Positions 9,301 through 17,213 of a stretch of 29,336 bases of DNA are shown piece by piece (the first letter of the stretch is position 1; each line of letters starts with the position of its first letter). A program made the position numbers and the translations under genes. The notes under the pieces were generated by a model that did no database searches, was not told where the DNA came from, and saw only the letters and a list, made by a program, of their open reading frames with translations. The stretch comes from Candidatus Paenalcaligenes intestinipullorum (lineage in GTDB: Bacteria; Pseudomonadota; Gammaproteobacteria; Burkholderiales; Burkholderiaceae_B). Location: positions 1 to 29,336 of the forward strand of contig DWUQ01000097.1 of assembly GCA_019120675.1 (NCBI GenBank), read 5' to 3'.

Positions 9301-9831
9301 ATCGCCCTCCATACCTGCACGTTGGAGCTCAACATAAAAGCGGTTGGGATAATGTTTCGCCCAGAACTGCGCAGCGGACAGAGCATTGTCAACGCTACCC
9401 GACTCTAAAGCCTGACCGATATCACCCAAACGAGCGCCTGAGAGCAAGATGAAATTGGGTTGGTTGAGCAGCCAGTCTTTTTTGACCTCACCGCGCCCTT
9501 TGTATTGATTTTCTAGCCAAGCTTGAGTCAACAAGGTACATAAATCCAAATAACCTTGGTCGTTCATCACCAACACCAACAGTCGAAACGGCTTGTCGCG
9601 GTCTTGCTCGTTTTCGACCCATAGATCCGCCCCAGCAATCGGTTTAACCCCTTGCTTACGTGCCGTCTTATAAAACTTAATCCACCCAAATAGGTTAGCC
9701 AAATCGGTGATGGCTAAAGCCGGCTGCTGGTACGCCGCCGCCGTTTTGACTAAATCAGGAATACGAGCGATGCCATCCACGACGGAGTACTCAGAATGGA
9801 CGCGCAAATGAACAAAGGGGGCTGAATTCAT
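6346..9831 (-). CDS. dnaE: DNA polymerase III alpha subunit
   Basis: A 1161-residue protein, almost exactly the length of E. coli DnaE (1160). It is the replicative polymerase subunit that works with the proofreading subunit, the beta clamp and the clamp loader. The N-terminal PHP domain begins with VHLRVHSEYS. The polymerase active site shows D401 and D403 in PDFDIDF and the third aspartate as D558 in VKFDFLGL. The loop GPGRGSGAGS (359-368) is the palm phosphate-binding motif. The C-terminal third holds the helix-hairpin-helix and OB-fold regions. The start at ATG matches the family N-terminus. hrpA lies 36 bases upstream on the same strand with no terminator between, so dnaE may be transcribed partly from the hrpA side. 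Confidence 0.98.
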   Translation of the reverse strand: MNSAPFVHLRVHSEYSVVDGIARIPDLVKTAAAYQQPALAITDLANLFGWIKFYKTARKQGVKPIAGADLWVENEQDRDKPFRLLVLVMNDQGYLDLCTLLTQAWLENQYKGRGEVKKDWLLNQPNFILLSGARLGDIGQALESGSVDNALSAAQFWAKHYPNRFYVELQRAGMEGDDAYVQAACGIAAELNLPVVATHPIQFMQPDDFRAHEVRVCIAEGEQLANPRRVKRFTTEQYFLDSATMQQKFADIPSALANTIEIAKRCTLSLRLGKAFLPDFPTPEGMSLGDFLRHEAQQGLEKRLEQLYPDSAERDAQRPAYQERLQLECDTIISMGFPGYFLIVADFINWGKNNGVPVGPGRGSGAGSLVAYSMGITDLDPLRYDLLFERFLNPERVSMPDFDIDFCQDNRERVIGYVKQRYGTEAVSQIATFGTLGAKAVVRDVGRVLELPYSMCDGLSKLIPFNPADPWSLSRALAEEPAFKERYDTDEEVKALIDLARPLEGITRSVGMHAGGVLIAPGKLVDFCPLYRQPGLDTNAVSQYDKDDVEDAGLVKFDFLGLRNLTILEMAVQYVRAFNSERRDFDLMTLPLTDESAYQLLCEGNTTAVFQLESRGMKELLKSLRPSNFEDIIAMLALYRPGPLESGMVVDFVNRKHGRAEVDYFHPDLEPVLESTYGVIVYQEQVMLISQIIGGYSLGGADLLRRAMGKKKPEEMAKHREIFEKGAVEKGYDAELAVKLFDLMEKFAGYGFNKSHSAAYALIAYHTAWLKAHHPAEFIAATLSSDMDDTDKMQIFWQDALANNIDVLPPDVNHSNYRFEPVQDHYTQQGLPPRTIRYGLGAVKGTGQAAVEAIIQARQTGGPYTSLFDFCRRIDRHHVNKRSIEALIRAGAFDTIDDNRAALLASVGQAMEAAEQVARNANQVSLFDDDGSDVLEQSLANIKPWDLQTRLRQEKTAMGFYFSGHLFDAWRDEVRRFAPLRLDSLEPSRTPQWFAGILTAVRVRMTRRGRMLYAMLDDGTAQVEVSIFNEVFEAHRAMLREDQLVVICGKVSHDDYTGGLRVTADEILDLQSAREQRAKRLSLRLTNHTHLSVEAIHRALNVFRAEPENNVPGVAVQLEIKYPTYQCQVQLGTEWRVRLADSMFEQLYDWLGEEAVEIHYA

Positions 9832-9867
9832 AGTAACGGGATAAAAGTAAGCAATACGAGCTGAGGG

Positions 9868-12800
9868 TTAACGCTGGAGAGCAGACCACGCCTTTTCTAG
9901 GCGCTTTGTCGAAATCGGCATAGGTGTACGTAACTCTTGAGCAAATAAGGATACCCGAAGCTCTTCAAGCATCCAACCAAAGTCCTGTAACGCTTTAGAA
10001 GGCCGGCCTTTGGACTCGAGCAGCGCTCGTAAATATCGCTGCTCGTAGGGCTGAAGCTCGGCCAACCAACGGCTATCTCGCGCTGGGTCAGTACGTAACT
10101 TATCGAGACGTACTTGGGCGGCTTTGAGGTAACGTGGAAAATGCTGCAGACGACCCAATGCGTTGCGCGCAATAAACTGTTTAGGCATGAGGCGTGCTAA
10201 ATGAGCCTGCATATCTGCATAGGTAGCGGGATGTGCTTTGAACGCCACGACTTTACGTTGTACGGCTGCCCATTCGGTAAGTATTTCTTTGCTAAGGCGC
10301 GCCACTTCGCGCACGATCAGTCCCAGTCGCGCTCGTGCGTGCTCAATGCGTTGCGCAAAGTGCTCGGCATCCGTGGGCAAGGGTTCGGTAAGACAGACCT
10401 CGTCTACGGCCGCATCCAGTATTTGCTCTCGCAATTCCTCTTGGGTGCCTAAGCTCATATAGAGCATGGCCATAGTGGTCAGGTCGGGAATGTTTTTTTG
10501 CTGATAACGCAATTGCTCACGCAAAGCGAGTTTACACAAACATCGCAAACCTAGGCGATGTTGACGTGCCGCCAGCTCTGGGTCATCGAACACATCGATT
10601 TCACAGTGATCGTCTTTGGCGACTAAAGCGGGGTAGCCAATGACGCTACGTGAACCACGTTTAATTTCCAACAACTCAGGCAGCTCGCCAAATGACCAAC
10701 TGGTAATACGTTCATGCTCGAGGGTTTTGGCAACCTGTTGATCACTGGCTGCGAGACGCTGAAAGGAGGCTTGAGCGTCTTGGCCGTACTCGGCTTTTAG
10801 TTTATCTAAATTGCGTCCACCGCCTAGCATACGCCCTTGTTCATCGATGACCTTGAAATTCATGAACAAATGCGCCGGTAAATTTTCTGGCTTGAAATCG
10901 CTTTCTTGTAAGCGTTGACGTCGCTCCTGCCACACGTCATCGATTAAGGCGTGCAATAGCGAACCCTCTGGATGGGTGGCACGCTCGAACCAGCGTTTGT
11001 GAAACCCTTCTGCGTAGTCAGGGATGGGTACACAATGACGACGCAGGCGCTGTGGTAAGGATTTGAGCAACCACTGCACTTTTTCCTTGAGCATGCCGGG
11101 AACTAACCATTCGCAGCGCTCAGGCGCAATTTTATTAAGGTGATACAACGGTACCGTTAGGGTAACGCCATCGCGTACTGAACCCGGTTCGAAATGATAG
11201 TCCAGCGCGAGCTCAACCCCCTCCCACTCTAACCGACGCGGGAAAACCTCGGTGGTGATCCCCGCCGCGTCGTGCTGCATGAGCGCGTCGCGGCTCAATC
11301 GCAAGGCCTCAGCGTCGTCCTTAGAAAGTGTTTTGTACCACTTTTCTAAGGTGGCAGTTTGGTGAATATGAGCAGGCAACTTGGCCTCATAGAAGGCCAC
11401 AATTAAGCTGTCATCAATCAGAATATCAGGGCGTCGGGCTTGATGTTCAAGCTTTTCGATCGCACGCACTTGCTGCTGGTTGTGCCTTAAAAACGGTAGA
11501 TTACTTTGGATCTCACCGGTAACCAGCGCATCACGGATAAAAATTTCCCGTGCTTCGTGAGGATTAATGCGCCCATAATGCACACGTCGGCCGTGATAAA
11601 TTGGCAAGCCATATAAGGTCGCGCGTTCGTTCGCAATGACACGGCCGCTGCGTTTGTCCCAGCGTGGGTCAGACCATTGCTTTTTAAGCAAATGTTCGGC
11701 AACACGCTCAATCCATTGAGGCTCAATGCGGCTCACACAGCGAGCAAACAAGCGTGAGGTCTGTACCAATTCCCCTGCTAACACCCATCGACCAGCTTTT
11801 TTACCTAAGCTCGAGCCTGGATGTAAGACAAAGCGTAGGTCTCGAGTCCCCTGATACATACCCGTTTCTTCACTTTTATGGCCAACATTGGCAATTAAGC
11901 CAGTTAGCAAGGCACAATGCACTTGCTCGAAAGTGGCCGGGCTTTGATTCAGGCGCCAGTTGGCTTCTCGCACGAGTGTGGCCAATTGCTTATGCACTTC
12001 ACGCCACTCACGAAAGCGCATGGGGGATAAAAAGCGCTCGCGCAAAACACGGGTTAGTTTACGTTGTGATAAGCGACTTTTTACTTGTTCACCATACCAC
12101 TCCCACATTTTCACATAAGACAGAAACTCCGACTGAGGATCAATAAAAAGCTGATGCGCTCGTTCGGCTTCGTCACGACGTTCTAAGGGACGCTCGCGTG
12201 GGTCTTGCACCGACAACGCCGAGGCAATAATCAGCATCTCATAGAGACAATTTTGCTGTTGCGCGGCAAGGATCATGCGAGCAATACGCGGATCAACCGG
12301 CAAACGCGCCAGATCTCGACCAATTTTAGTGAGCTGCTGGCTGTCATCCATCGCCCCCAATTCTTGGAGCAACTGATAGCCATCGGCAATTGCCCGTCCA
12401 CTTGGTGCCTCCACAAATGGGAAGCGCTCGACCTCTTGCAGTCGCAGCGCTTTCATACGTAGGATGACGCCCGCTAAAGAAGAGCGAAGAATTTCTGGCG
12501 TGCTAAAGGGTGCACGCTGCTGAAAGTCTTCCTCGCTATATAGACGAATGCACACACCTGGTCCAACACGACCACAACGTCCGGCACGTTGATTGGCAGA
12601 CGCTTGACTAATCGGCTCGATACGGAGCTGCTCAACTTTGTTGCGCAGCGAGTAGCGCTTGATACGTGCCAAACCACTATCAATCACATAGCGAATGCCC
12701 GGTACCGTTAGGGACGTTTCGGCAACGTTGGTGGCAAGCACCACCCGACGTGCATTGCCTTGTGGATGAAAAATACGGGACTGTTCGGCTTGGCTCAGGC

Positions 12801-13689
12801 GTGCATACAAAGGCAGAATTTCTGTCCCCATCAGATTCGCTTTACTTAAGGCCTGAGCCGCATCACGAATTTCCCGCTCGCCCGGCAGAAACACAAGGAT
12901 ATCCCCCTGCCCTAAGCGCTCACACTCATGAACCGCGTCCACGATGGCTTCGTTTAGATCGCGTTCGTCGTTGTTTGCTGAGCGAGCTGGACGATCGGTC
13001 ACTAAAGGCTGGTCAAGCAATATAGGCCGATACAGCACATCCACCGGATAGAGTCGGCCCGAAACCTCAATGACTGGAGCGGGTTGGCCATTGTGGGCAA
13101 AGTGCTGGGCGAATTGTGCCGCATCAATGGTGGCAGAAGTGATAATCAGCTTTAAATCTTTGCGCTTTGGCAACAGCTGCTTGATAAAGCCTAATAAAAA
13201 ATCAATATTTAAACTGCGTTCGTGCGCCTCATCAATAATCAGCGTATCGTATTGACGCAACAGCGGATCGCGTTGAGTTTCGGCCAACAAGATCCCATCC
13301 GTCATTAGCTTGATGGCGGTGCGTTCACTGCTGCGCTCGTTAAAACGAATTTGATACCCGACCCACTCTCCTAAGGGGGTGTTGAGCTCGTCGGCAATGC
13401 GTTGCGCAACGGATGTTGCTGCCAAACGACGAGGTTGAGTATGGCCAATACGTTTTTTCTGGCCGCGTCCCAGCTCCAAACAGATCTTGGGCAGCTGAGT
13501 GGTTTTGCCAGAACCCGTCTCGCCACTGACTATAATGACTTGATGCTGTTGTAAAGCACGTTGAATTTCAACGCGTTTTTCACTGACTGGCAGCTCCTCA
13601 GGGTAGTGAATCGTTGGCAAAGTGGGAAGTTTGGCGTCGTTGGTTACGGAATCTGACATGAATACAGTGTTGGATGATGGAACAGTCAT
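9868..13689 (-). CDS. hrpA: ATP-dependent RNA helicase HrpA (DEAH box)
   Basis: About 1273 residues, close to E. coli HrpA (1300), a DEAH-box 3'-5' RNA helicase linked to rescue of stalled ribosomes and mRNA processing. Counting from this start, motif I GETGSGKT is at 56-63, DEAH at 153-156 and SAT at 185-187, followed by QRAGRCGR in the second RecA domain. Then come the helicase-associated and OB-fold regions and the long C-terminal domain typical of HrpA. The frame stays open upstream to 13827, but that extension overlaps argA and has no family character. ATG at 13689, or a second ATG at 13659, is therefore preferred; neither has a strong Shine-Dalgarno. It diverges from argA and is followed by dnaE. 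Confidence 0.95.
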   Translation of the reverse strand: MTVPSSNTVFMSDSVTNDAKLPTLPTIHYPEELPVSEKRVEIQRALQQHQVIIVSGETGSGKTTQLPKICLELGRGQKKRIGHTQPRRLAATSVAQRIADELNTPLGEWVGYQIRFNERSSERTAIKLMTDGILLAETQRDPLLRQYDTLIIDEAHERSLNIDFLLGFIKQLLPKRKDLKLIITSATIDAAQFAQHFAHNGQPAPVIEVSGRLYPVDVLYRPILLDQPLVTDRPARSANNDERDLNEAIVDAVHECERLGQGDILVFLPGEREIRDAAQALSKANLMGTEILPLYARLSQAEQSRIFHPQGNARRVVLATNVAETSLTVPGIRYVIDSGLARIKRYSLRNKVEQLRIEPISQASANQRAGRCGRVGPGVCIRLYSEEDFQQRAPFSTPEILRSSLAGVILRMKALRLQEVERFPFVEAPSGRAIADGYQLLQELGAMDDSQQLTKIGRDLARLPVDPRIARMILAAQQQNCLYEMLIIASALSVQDPRERPLERRDEAERAHQLFIDPQSEFLSYVKMWEWYGEQVKSRLSQRKLTRVLRERFLSPMRFREWREVHKQLATLVREANWRLNQSPATFEQVHCALLTGLIANVGHKSEETGMYQGTRDLRFVLHPGSSLGKKAGRWVLAGELVQTSRLFARCVSRIEPQWIERVAEHLLKKQWSDPRWDKRSGRVIANERATLYGLPIYHGRRVHYGRINPHEAREIFIRDALVTGEIQSNLPFLRHNQQQVRAIEKLEHQARRPDILIDDSLIVAFYEAKLPAHIHQTATLEKWYKTLSKDDAEALRLSRDALMQHDAAGITTEVFPRRLEWEGVELALDYHFEPGSVRDGVTLTVPLYHLNKIAPERCEWLVPGMLKEKVQWLLKSLPQRLRRHCVPIPDYAEGFHKRWFERATHPEGSLLHALIDDVWQERRQRLQESDFKPENLPAHLFMNFKVIDEQGRMLGGGRNLDKLKAEYGQDAQASFQRLAASDQQVAKTLEHERITSWSFGELPELLEIKRGSRSVIGYPALVAKDDHCEIDVFDDPELAARQHRLGLRCLCKLALREQLRYQQKNIPDLTTMAMLYMSLGTQEELREQILDAAVDEVCLTEPLPTDAEHFAQRIEHARARLGLIVREVARLSKEILTEWAAVQRKVVAFKAHPATYADMQAHLARLMPKQFIARNALGRLQHFPRYLKAAQVRLDKLRTDPARDSRWLAELQPYEQRYLRALLESKGRPSKALQDFGWMLEELRVSLFAQELRTPMPISTKRLEKAWSALQR

Positions 13690-13695
13690 TATAAT
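13690..13695 (+). promoter_or_regulatory. Possible -10 box of argA
   Basis: A perfect TATAAT on the plus strand, about 42 bases before the first argA start codon and directly abutting the hrpA start on the other strand. The -35 is poor (TTGGAT is present but only 14 bases away), so this rests on the -10 alone. Confidence 0.35.
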
Positions 13696-13736
13696 TTTGT
13701 ATTGGTATTTGAACACGAAAGCAGAGGCTATGAGGG

Positions 13737-15095
13737 ATGAGTCACATGGAATATGAAACCCTATCCGCCATTGACGCCGTAGAATTTGCACCGGCTCAGT
13801 TTGTACGTTGGTTTCGCGAAGTAGCACCGTATGTGCATCGCTTTCGAGGCAAAACCTTTGTGGTTGGTTTTGGTGGTGAATTAATTGCGGATGGTTTTTT
13901 GACCACTTTAATCCCTGATTTATCCCTACTTTCTGCGTTGGGTATTAAGCTGGTGCTGGTGCATGGCTCACGCCCTCAGGTCAATGAGCAGTTACAGCTC
14001 AAAGGAGAAACGGTAATCTTTGGCCGTAGCTCGGCTCCGACGAGCCCAGCTGCATTAGAGTGCGCCAAAGAAGCCGCCGGCGAAATACGACTCGATATCG
14101 AAGCCGCATTTAGTCAAGGTTTACCCAACACGCCAATGTCTAACGCTCATATTCGCGTGATTTCAGGTAATTTTGTGACTGCCCGCCCCCTTGGGGTGAT
14201 TGATGGGGTGGATTTCCAACACGCGGGTGCGGTACGTAAAATGGATACGGATGCCTTGCGTCGAGCGCTTGATCAAGAATCCATCGTCTTGCTCTCACCC
14301 TTGGGCTTTTCACCTACCGGTGACGCCTTTGATATTGTAATGGAAGAGCTGGCCTTGCATGCAGCGGTAGCGTTACGTGCCGAAAAGCTGATTTATTTAT
14401 CACCGAATCGCATGGCTTTTAAAGAAGCTTCTGAAAGTATCGCAGGTGAGCTGGCCCGCGCGGACGCAGACCGTTATTTGCAAGATCAGCTACTGGATTT
14501 GGACAGCTCCGTATTTTTACGTAACGCTTCCTTAGCAGTGAAACGTGGTGTCCAGCGCGCGCACATTGTACCGTACAGTTTAGATGGCAGCATTTTGCTG
14601 GAAATTTTCACGCACGATGGCGTGGGCACCATGGTGGTCGAAGACACGCTCGACGATTTGCGTCCCGCGACACTTGATGATGTGGGCTCGATACTCAAGC
14701 TTATCGAACCTTTGGAAGCCGATGGCACTTTAATCCCTCGCGGCCGAGCGGTTGTCGAGCGCGAGGTCGAGCGTTTTACCGTTTTAGAGCATGATGGCAT
14801 TATTTATGGCTGTGTGGCTGTGGCCCCTTACCTTGAAGACGGCATGGTCGAGATGGCGTGCCTGATTGTGCATCCCGAATGGCAAGGCGAAGGCGAAGGC
14901 GAATTATTGTTGCGTCATGCCGAGTCCCGAGCACGAGCGATGGGGGCGAAGCGTATGTTTGCGCTCACCACGCGCACCTCACACTGGTTTATTAAACGCG
15001 GCTTTGTGCAGGGCGGTATTTCTGATCTGCCCAAAAGCAAACAAAACCTCTACAACCGCTCTCGCAATAGCTTGGTATTTATTAAAAAATTATAA
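13737..15095 (+). CDS. argA: N-acetylglutamate synthase (amino-acid acetyltransferase)
   Basis: A 452-residue protein of classical ArgA form. An N-terminal amino-acid-kinase fold (GKTFVVGFGGE near residues 38-48, LVHGSRPQ after it) is fused to a C-terminal GNAT acetyltransferase domain (about residues 305-450). It catalyses acetyl-CoA plus glutamate to N-acetylglutamate, the first step of arginine synthesis; the kinase-like domain normally binds arginine for feedback control. Two starts are possible: ATG 13737 with AGAGG 9 bases before it, and ATG 13746 with GAGGG 9 bases before it. They differ by three residues. In the acetyl-CoA loop three tandem GGCGAA hexamers encode the Gly-Glu-Gly-Glu run in QGEGEGE. 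yggX follows 93 bases later. Confidence 0.95.
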   Translation: MSHMEYETLSAIDAVEFAPAQFVRWFREVAPYVHRFRGKTFVVGFGGELIADGFLTTLIPDLSLLSALGIKLVLVHGSRPQVNEQLQLKGETVIFGRSSAPTSPAALECAKEAAGEIRLDIEAAFSQGLPNTPMSNAHIRVISGNFVTARPLGVIDGVDFQHAGAVRKMDTDALRRALDQESIVLLSPLGFSPTGDAFDIVMEELALHAAVALRAEKLIYLSPNRMAFKEASESIAGELARADADRYLQDQLLDLDSSVFLRNASLAVKRGVQRAHIVPYSLDGSILLEIFTHDGVGTMVVEDTLDDLRPATLDDVGSILKLIEPLEADGTLIPRGRAVVEREVERFTVLEHDGIIYGCVAVAPYLEDGMVEMACLIVHPEWQGEGEGELLLRHAESRARAMGAKRMFALTTRTSHWFIKRGFVQGGISDLPKSKQNLYNRSRNSLVFIKKL

Positions 15096-15188
15096 GCATG
15101 CGCGCCGCAAGGCTTCCCTGCTTACCCGTCACAAGCTGGCTTACAATACGGCCTCATACATTTTGAGTTTTGGCCCAAAGGAATGACT

Positions 15189-15461
15189 ATGACACGAATG
15201 GTGAACTGTATTAAATTAAAAACTGAGGCAGAAGGGCTGGATTACCCCCCCTACCCAGGCGAGCTGGGGGTGAAAATCTGGCGTTCCGTATCCAAGCAAG
15301 CTTGGGCCAACTGGATGGATATCCAAACGCGCTTGGTCAATGAGAACCGTTTGAATTTAGCCGATGCACGCGCTCGTAAGTATCTTGCTGAGCAAATGGA
15401 AGAGTATTTCTTCGAGGATGCGGATATTGAAGCGCATGGCTTTGTACCGCCAGCAGAATAA
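15189..15461 (+). CDS. yggX: Probable Fe(2+)-trafficking protein YggX
   Basis: A 90-residue protein matching the YggX family, small cytoplasmic proteins linked to iron handling and protection of iron-sulfur clusters from oxidants. The family features are plain: an N-terminal Cys in MVNCIKL, the block GLDYPPYPGELG, and a C-terminal acidic EEYFFEDAD segment. The start is decided by the Shine-Dalgarno: AAAGGA at 15177-15182 lies 6 bases before ATG 15189 but directly touches an earlier in-frame ATG at 15183, which is therefore rejected. A strong terminator follows the stop by 15 bases. The argA-yggX order is common among related betaproteobacteria, as I recall it. Confidence 0.95.
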   Translation: MTRMVNCIKLKTEAEGLDYPPYPGELGVKIWRSVSKQAWANWMDIQTRLVNENRLNLADARARKYLAEQMEEYFFEDADIEAHGFVPPAE

Positions 15462-15476
15462 TATTTGCTTGCCATT

Positions 15477-15504
15477 AAAAAGAGCACCCATAGGTGCTCT
15501 TTTT
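15477..15504 (+). terminator. Rho-independent terminator after yggX
   Basis: A 12-bp stem, AAAAAGAGCACC paired with GGTGCTCTTTTT around a CATA loop, ending in a T-run. It lies 15 bases after the yggX stop. Symmetry allows some function on the minus strand as well. Confidence 0.9.
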
Positions 15505-15563
15505 AGTTAATGCGTCGCTGCTATAGAAGAGCTTAACTTTTGTGAAAAAGCCTAAGCTCGGTG

Positions 15564-15624
15564 AGGAGTTAAACTCCTAGCGCCTTAAGTTTTCTAGATT
15601 TTCGTAGAGTGCTATTAGTACTCT
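15564..15624. repeat. Two small hairpins between yggX and phoU
   Basis: AGGAGTT-A-AACTCCT (15564-15578) is a perfect palindrome around one central base. AGAGTGCT-ATT-AGTACTCT (15606-15624) forms an 8-bp stem with one G-T pair and a 3-base loop. They fill the gap between the yggX terminator and the convergent phoU stop. Neither has a T-run next to it, so a terminator role for phoU is only possible. A protein-binding site or a processed RNA end are other options. Confidence 0.45.
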
Positions 15625-15636
15625 TAGCTCTCTGAC

Positions 15637-16422
15637 TTAGAGTTTAGGATCTGGATCCTCTGCATCTTCGGATTCCGCCTGAGCCAAGCGCGCCTGGTGC
15701 GCGGTCCACGCATCAATGACGGGCTCGCCGCGTGCGGCACGCTCGGCATTTTTTACGCCAGTATGGCGAACATCGTCGCCATGCACCAAGTAAATAACCC
15801 GCTCGGCCATATTTTTAGCGTGATCCCCAATCCGTTCGAGCGCACGGGCAATAAAAATCAAATCGATAGAGTGAGAGATATTGCGTGGGTCTTCGATCAT
15901 ATAGGTAATGATATGTCGTAGCGCCCCTTTCCACTCGCGATCGACCTCCTTGTCGCGTCGAACAATCTCAGCCGCATGCAAGGCATCGCGTCGAGCAAAG
16001 GCATCTAGTGCAGCGTGGATCATATCGCTGACGGAGTTGCTCATATGACGTAACTCGATATTTGGCTCGTAGCGCTGATCGGCTTCACGAAGACGCCGCA
16101 CCATCTTGGCGATACGCTCGGCCTCATCGCCACAACGCTCTAAATCCGTGAGCATTTTGGAGATTGACAACAGCAAGCGTAAATCCACTGCAGTAGGCTG
16201 ATGGCGAGCAATCAATTGGGTAATGCGCTCATCAATATCAACCTCGAGGGCATTGACCTGTTTTTCGCGTTCGCGCACCGCCTCAATCAACGACGGATCG
16301 GCACTAAATAATGCTTGCATGGCGTCGCGCACCATCGCCTCGACAATCCCCCCCATTTGGAGAAACAAAGAGCGTGTGGTTTCTAAGTGGGTATGAAATT
16401 GCTTGTTGGTATGTTCGAGCAT
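15637..16422 (-). CDS. phoU: Phosphate transport regulator PhoU
   Basis: A 261-residue all-helical protein with two PhoU repeats. Each repeat carries the metal-binding pattern seen in the family: DLERCGDEAERIA near residues 93-105 and ALERIGDHAKNMAE in the second half. PhoU links the PstSCAB phosphate transporter to the PhoR/PhoB two-component system and represses it when phosphate is plentiful. No pst or phoB/phoR genes are visible here, so it is separated from its usual partners. It follows rpiA on the same strand with a 73-base gap. The start is the family ATG (MLEHTNKQF); only a distant AAGG stands as a ribosome site. In the gap TTGTCAT-A resembles half of a Pho box, but the second half does not fit. 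Confidence 0.95.
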   Translation of the reverse strand: MLEHTNKQFHTHLETTRSLFLQMGGIVEAMVRDAMQALFSADPSLIEAVREREKQVNALEVDIDERITQLIARHQPTAVDLRLLLSISKMLTDLERCGDEAERIAKMVRRLREADQRYEPNIELRHMSNSVSDMIHAALDAFARRDALHAAEIVRRDKEVDREWKGALRHIITYMIEDPRNISHSIDLIFIARALERIGDHAKNMAERVIYLVHGDDVRHTGVKNAERAARGEPVIDAWTAHQARLAQAESEDAEDPDPKL

Positions 16423-16495
16423 AAAGGGCAGCCTTGCAAAGTAATAACGTCGCGGACGAAGAATAAAAGCTTAACCTAACTGTATGACAAAACCA

Positions 16496-17179
16496 TTACA
16501 CCGCTGGCCGCTCACGCTGCAACACCCCCTCTTGGGTAGCAATAAGAGCCGTGGTGGCGCCTGACAGAGCAAACATACCATTGCACACCACGCCAGGGAT
16601 ATTGTTTAGCAGAGCCTCAAGCTGTTCGGGTTGGTGAATCTGTAGACCTGACACATCAAGGATTTGATTGCCATTATCGGTGATGAAATTCTCACGTAAC
16701 ACCGGCTGGCCACCTAAGGCCTTGATTTGACGTGCCACCGCTTCGCGTGCCATGGGAATAATTTCGATCGGTAGAGGGAATTTACCCAAAACGTCGACTT
16801 CTTTGCTACGGTCGGCAATACATAAAAAATGCTCGGCGACCGAGGCCACGATTTTCTCGCGTGTGAGGGCGCCACCGCCCCCTTTGATCATGGCCAAATC
16901 AGCATTGAGCTCATCGGCACCATCTACATACCAGCCTACTTCAGTGATGTTATTGAGATCAAAGACATCGATACCGTGCTCCAGCATACGCGTGGTTGAG
17001 CGTTCGGAGCTGGAAACGGCACCACGAAACAAATGGCGATGCTCCGCAATGGCATCAATGAACAAATCCACCGTAGAGCCGGTCCCCACCCCTAAAAGGC
17101 TGTCTTGTTGCAAACGTGGCAGGATAAATTCTACGGCCGCTTGGGCCACTTGGGCTTTTAATTCGTTTTGAGTATACAT
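16496..17179 (-). CDS. rpiA: Ribose-5-phosphate isomerase A
   Basis: A 227-residue enzyme that interconverts ribose-5-phosphate and ribulose-5-phosphate in the non-oxidative pentose phosphate pathway. The phosphate-binding GTGST is near residues 32-36, SSSERST near 56-62, DGADE at 86-90 (catalytic aspartates D86 and D89), K99 in IKGGGGALTREK and the catalytic base E108. The start MYTQNELK aligns with the E. coli N-terminus, so it is secure. However, the ATG stands 5 bases after the T-run of a rho-independent hairpin and has no Shine-Dalgarno, which is unusual. phoU follows 73 bases downstream. Confidence 0.97.
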   Translation of the reverse strand: MYTQNELKAQVAQAAVEFILPRLQQDSLLGVGTGSTVDLFIDAIAEHRHLFRGAVSSSERSTTRMLEHGIDVFDLNNITEVGWYVDGADELNADLAMIKGGGGALTREKIVASVAEHFLCIADRSKEVDVLGKFPLPIEIIPMAREAVARQIKALGGQPVLRENFITDNGNQILDVSGLQIHQPEQLEALLNNIPGVVCNGMFALSGATTALIATQEGVLQRERPAV

Positions 17180-17184
17180 AGTAT

Positions 17185-17209
17185 AAAAAAAGGCGCTGCA
17201 TGAGCGCCT
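17185..17209 (-). terminator. Rho-independent terminator of the pot operon, abutting rpiA
   Basis: On the minus strand AGGCGCT-CATGC-AGCGCCT makes a 7-bp GC-rich stem followed by seven Ts. It starts 4 bases after the stop of the ArsC-family gene and ends 5 bases before the rpiA ATG. It therefore closes the potFGHI operon and also occupies the place where the rpiA ribosome site would be. Confidence 0.85.
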
Positions 17210-17213
17210 AATA

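Noticed and set aside
11754..12146. 130-codon plus-strand frame inside hrpA
   Set aside because: It is antisense to a well-conserved helicase gene, has no ribosome site and no recognisable domain.
13690..13827. N-terminal extension of hrpA by 46 codons
   Set aside because: It overlaps the argA start, has no similarity to HrpA N-termini and lies over a likely argA promoter.
16423..16495. Pho box upstream of phoU
   Set aside because: Only the first half (TTGTCAT-A) resembles the PhoB site; the second half does not match.
16752..17171. 139-codon plus-strand frame inside rpiA
   Set aside because: It is antisense to rpiA with low-complexity Ser/Pro content and no family match.
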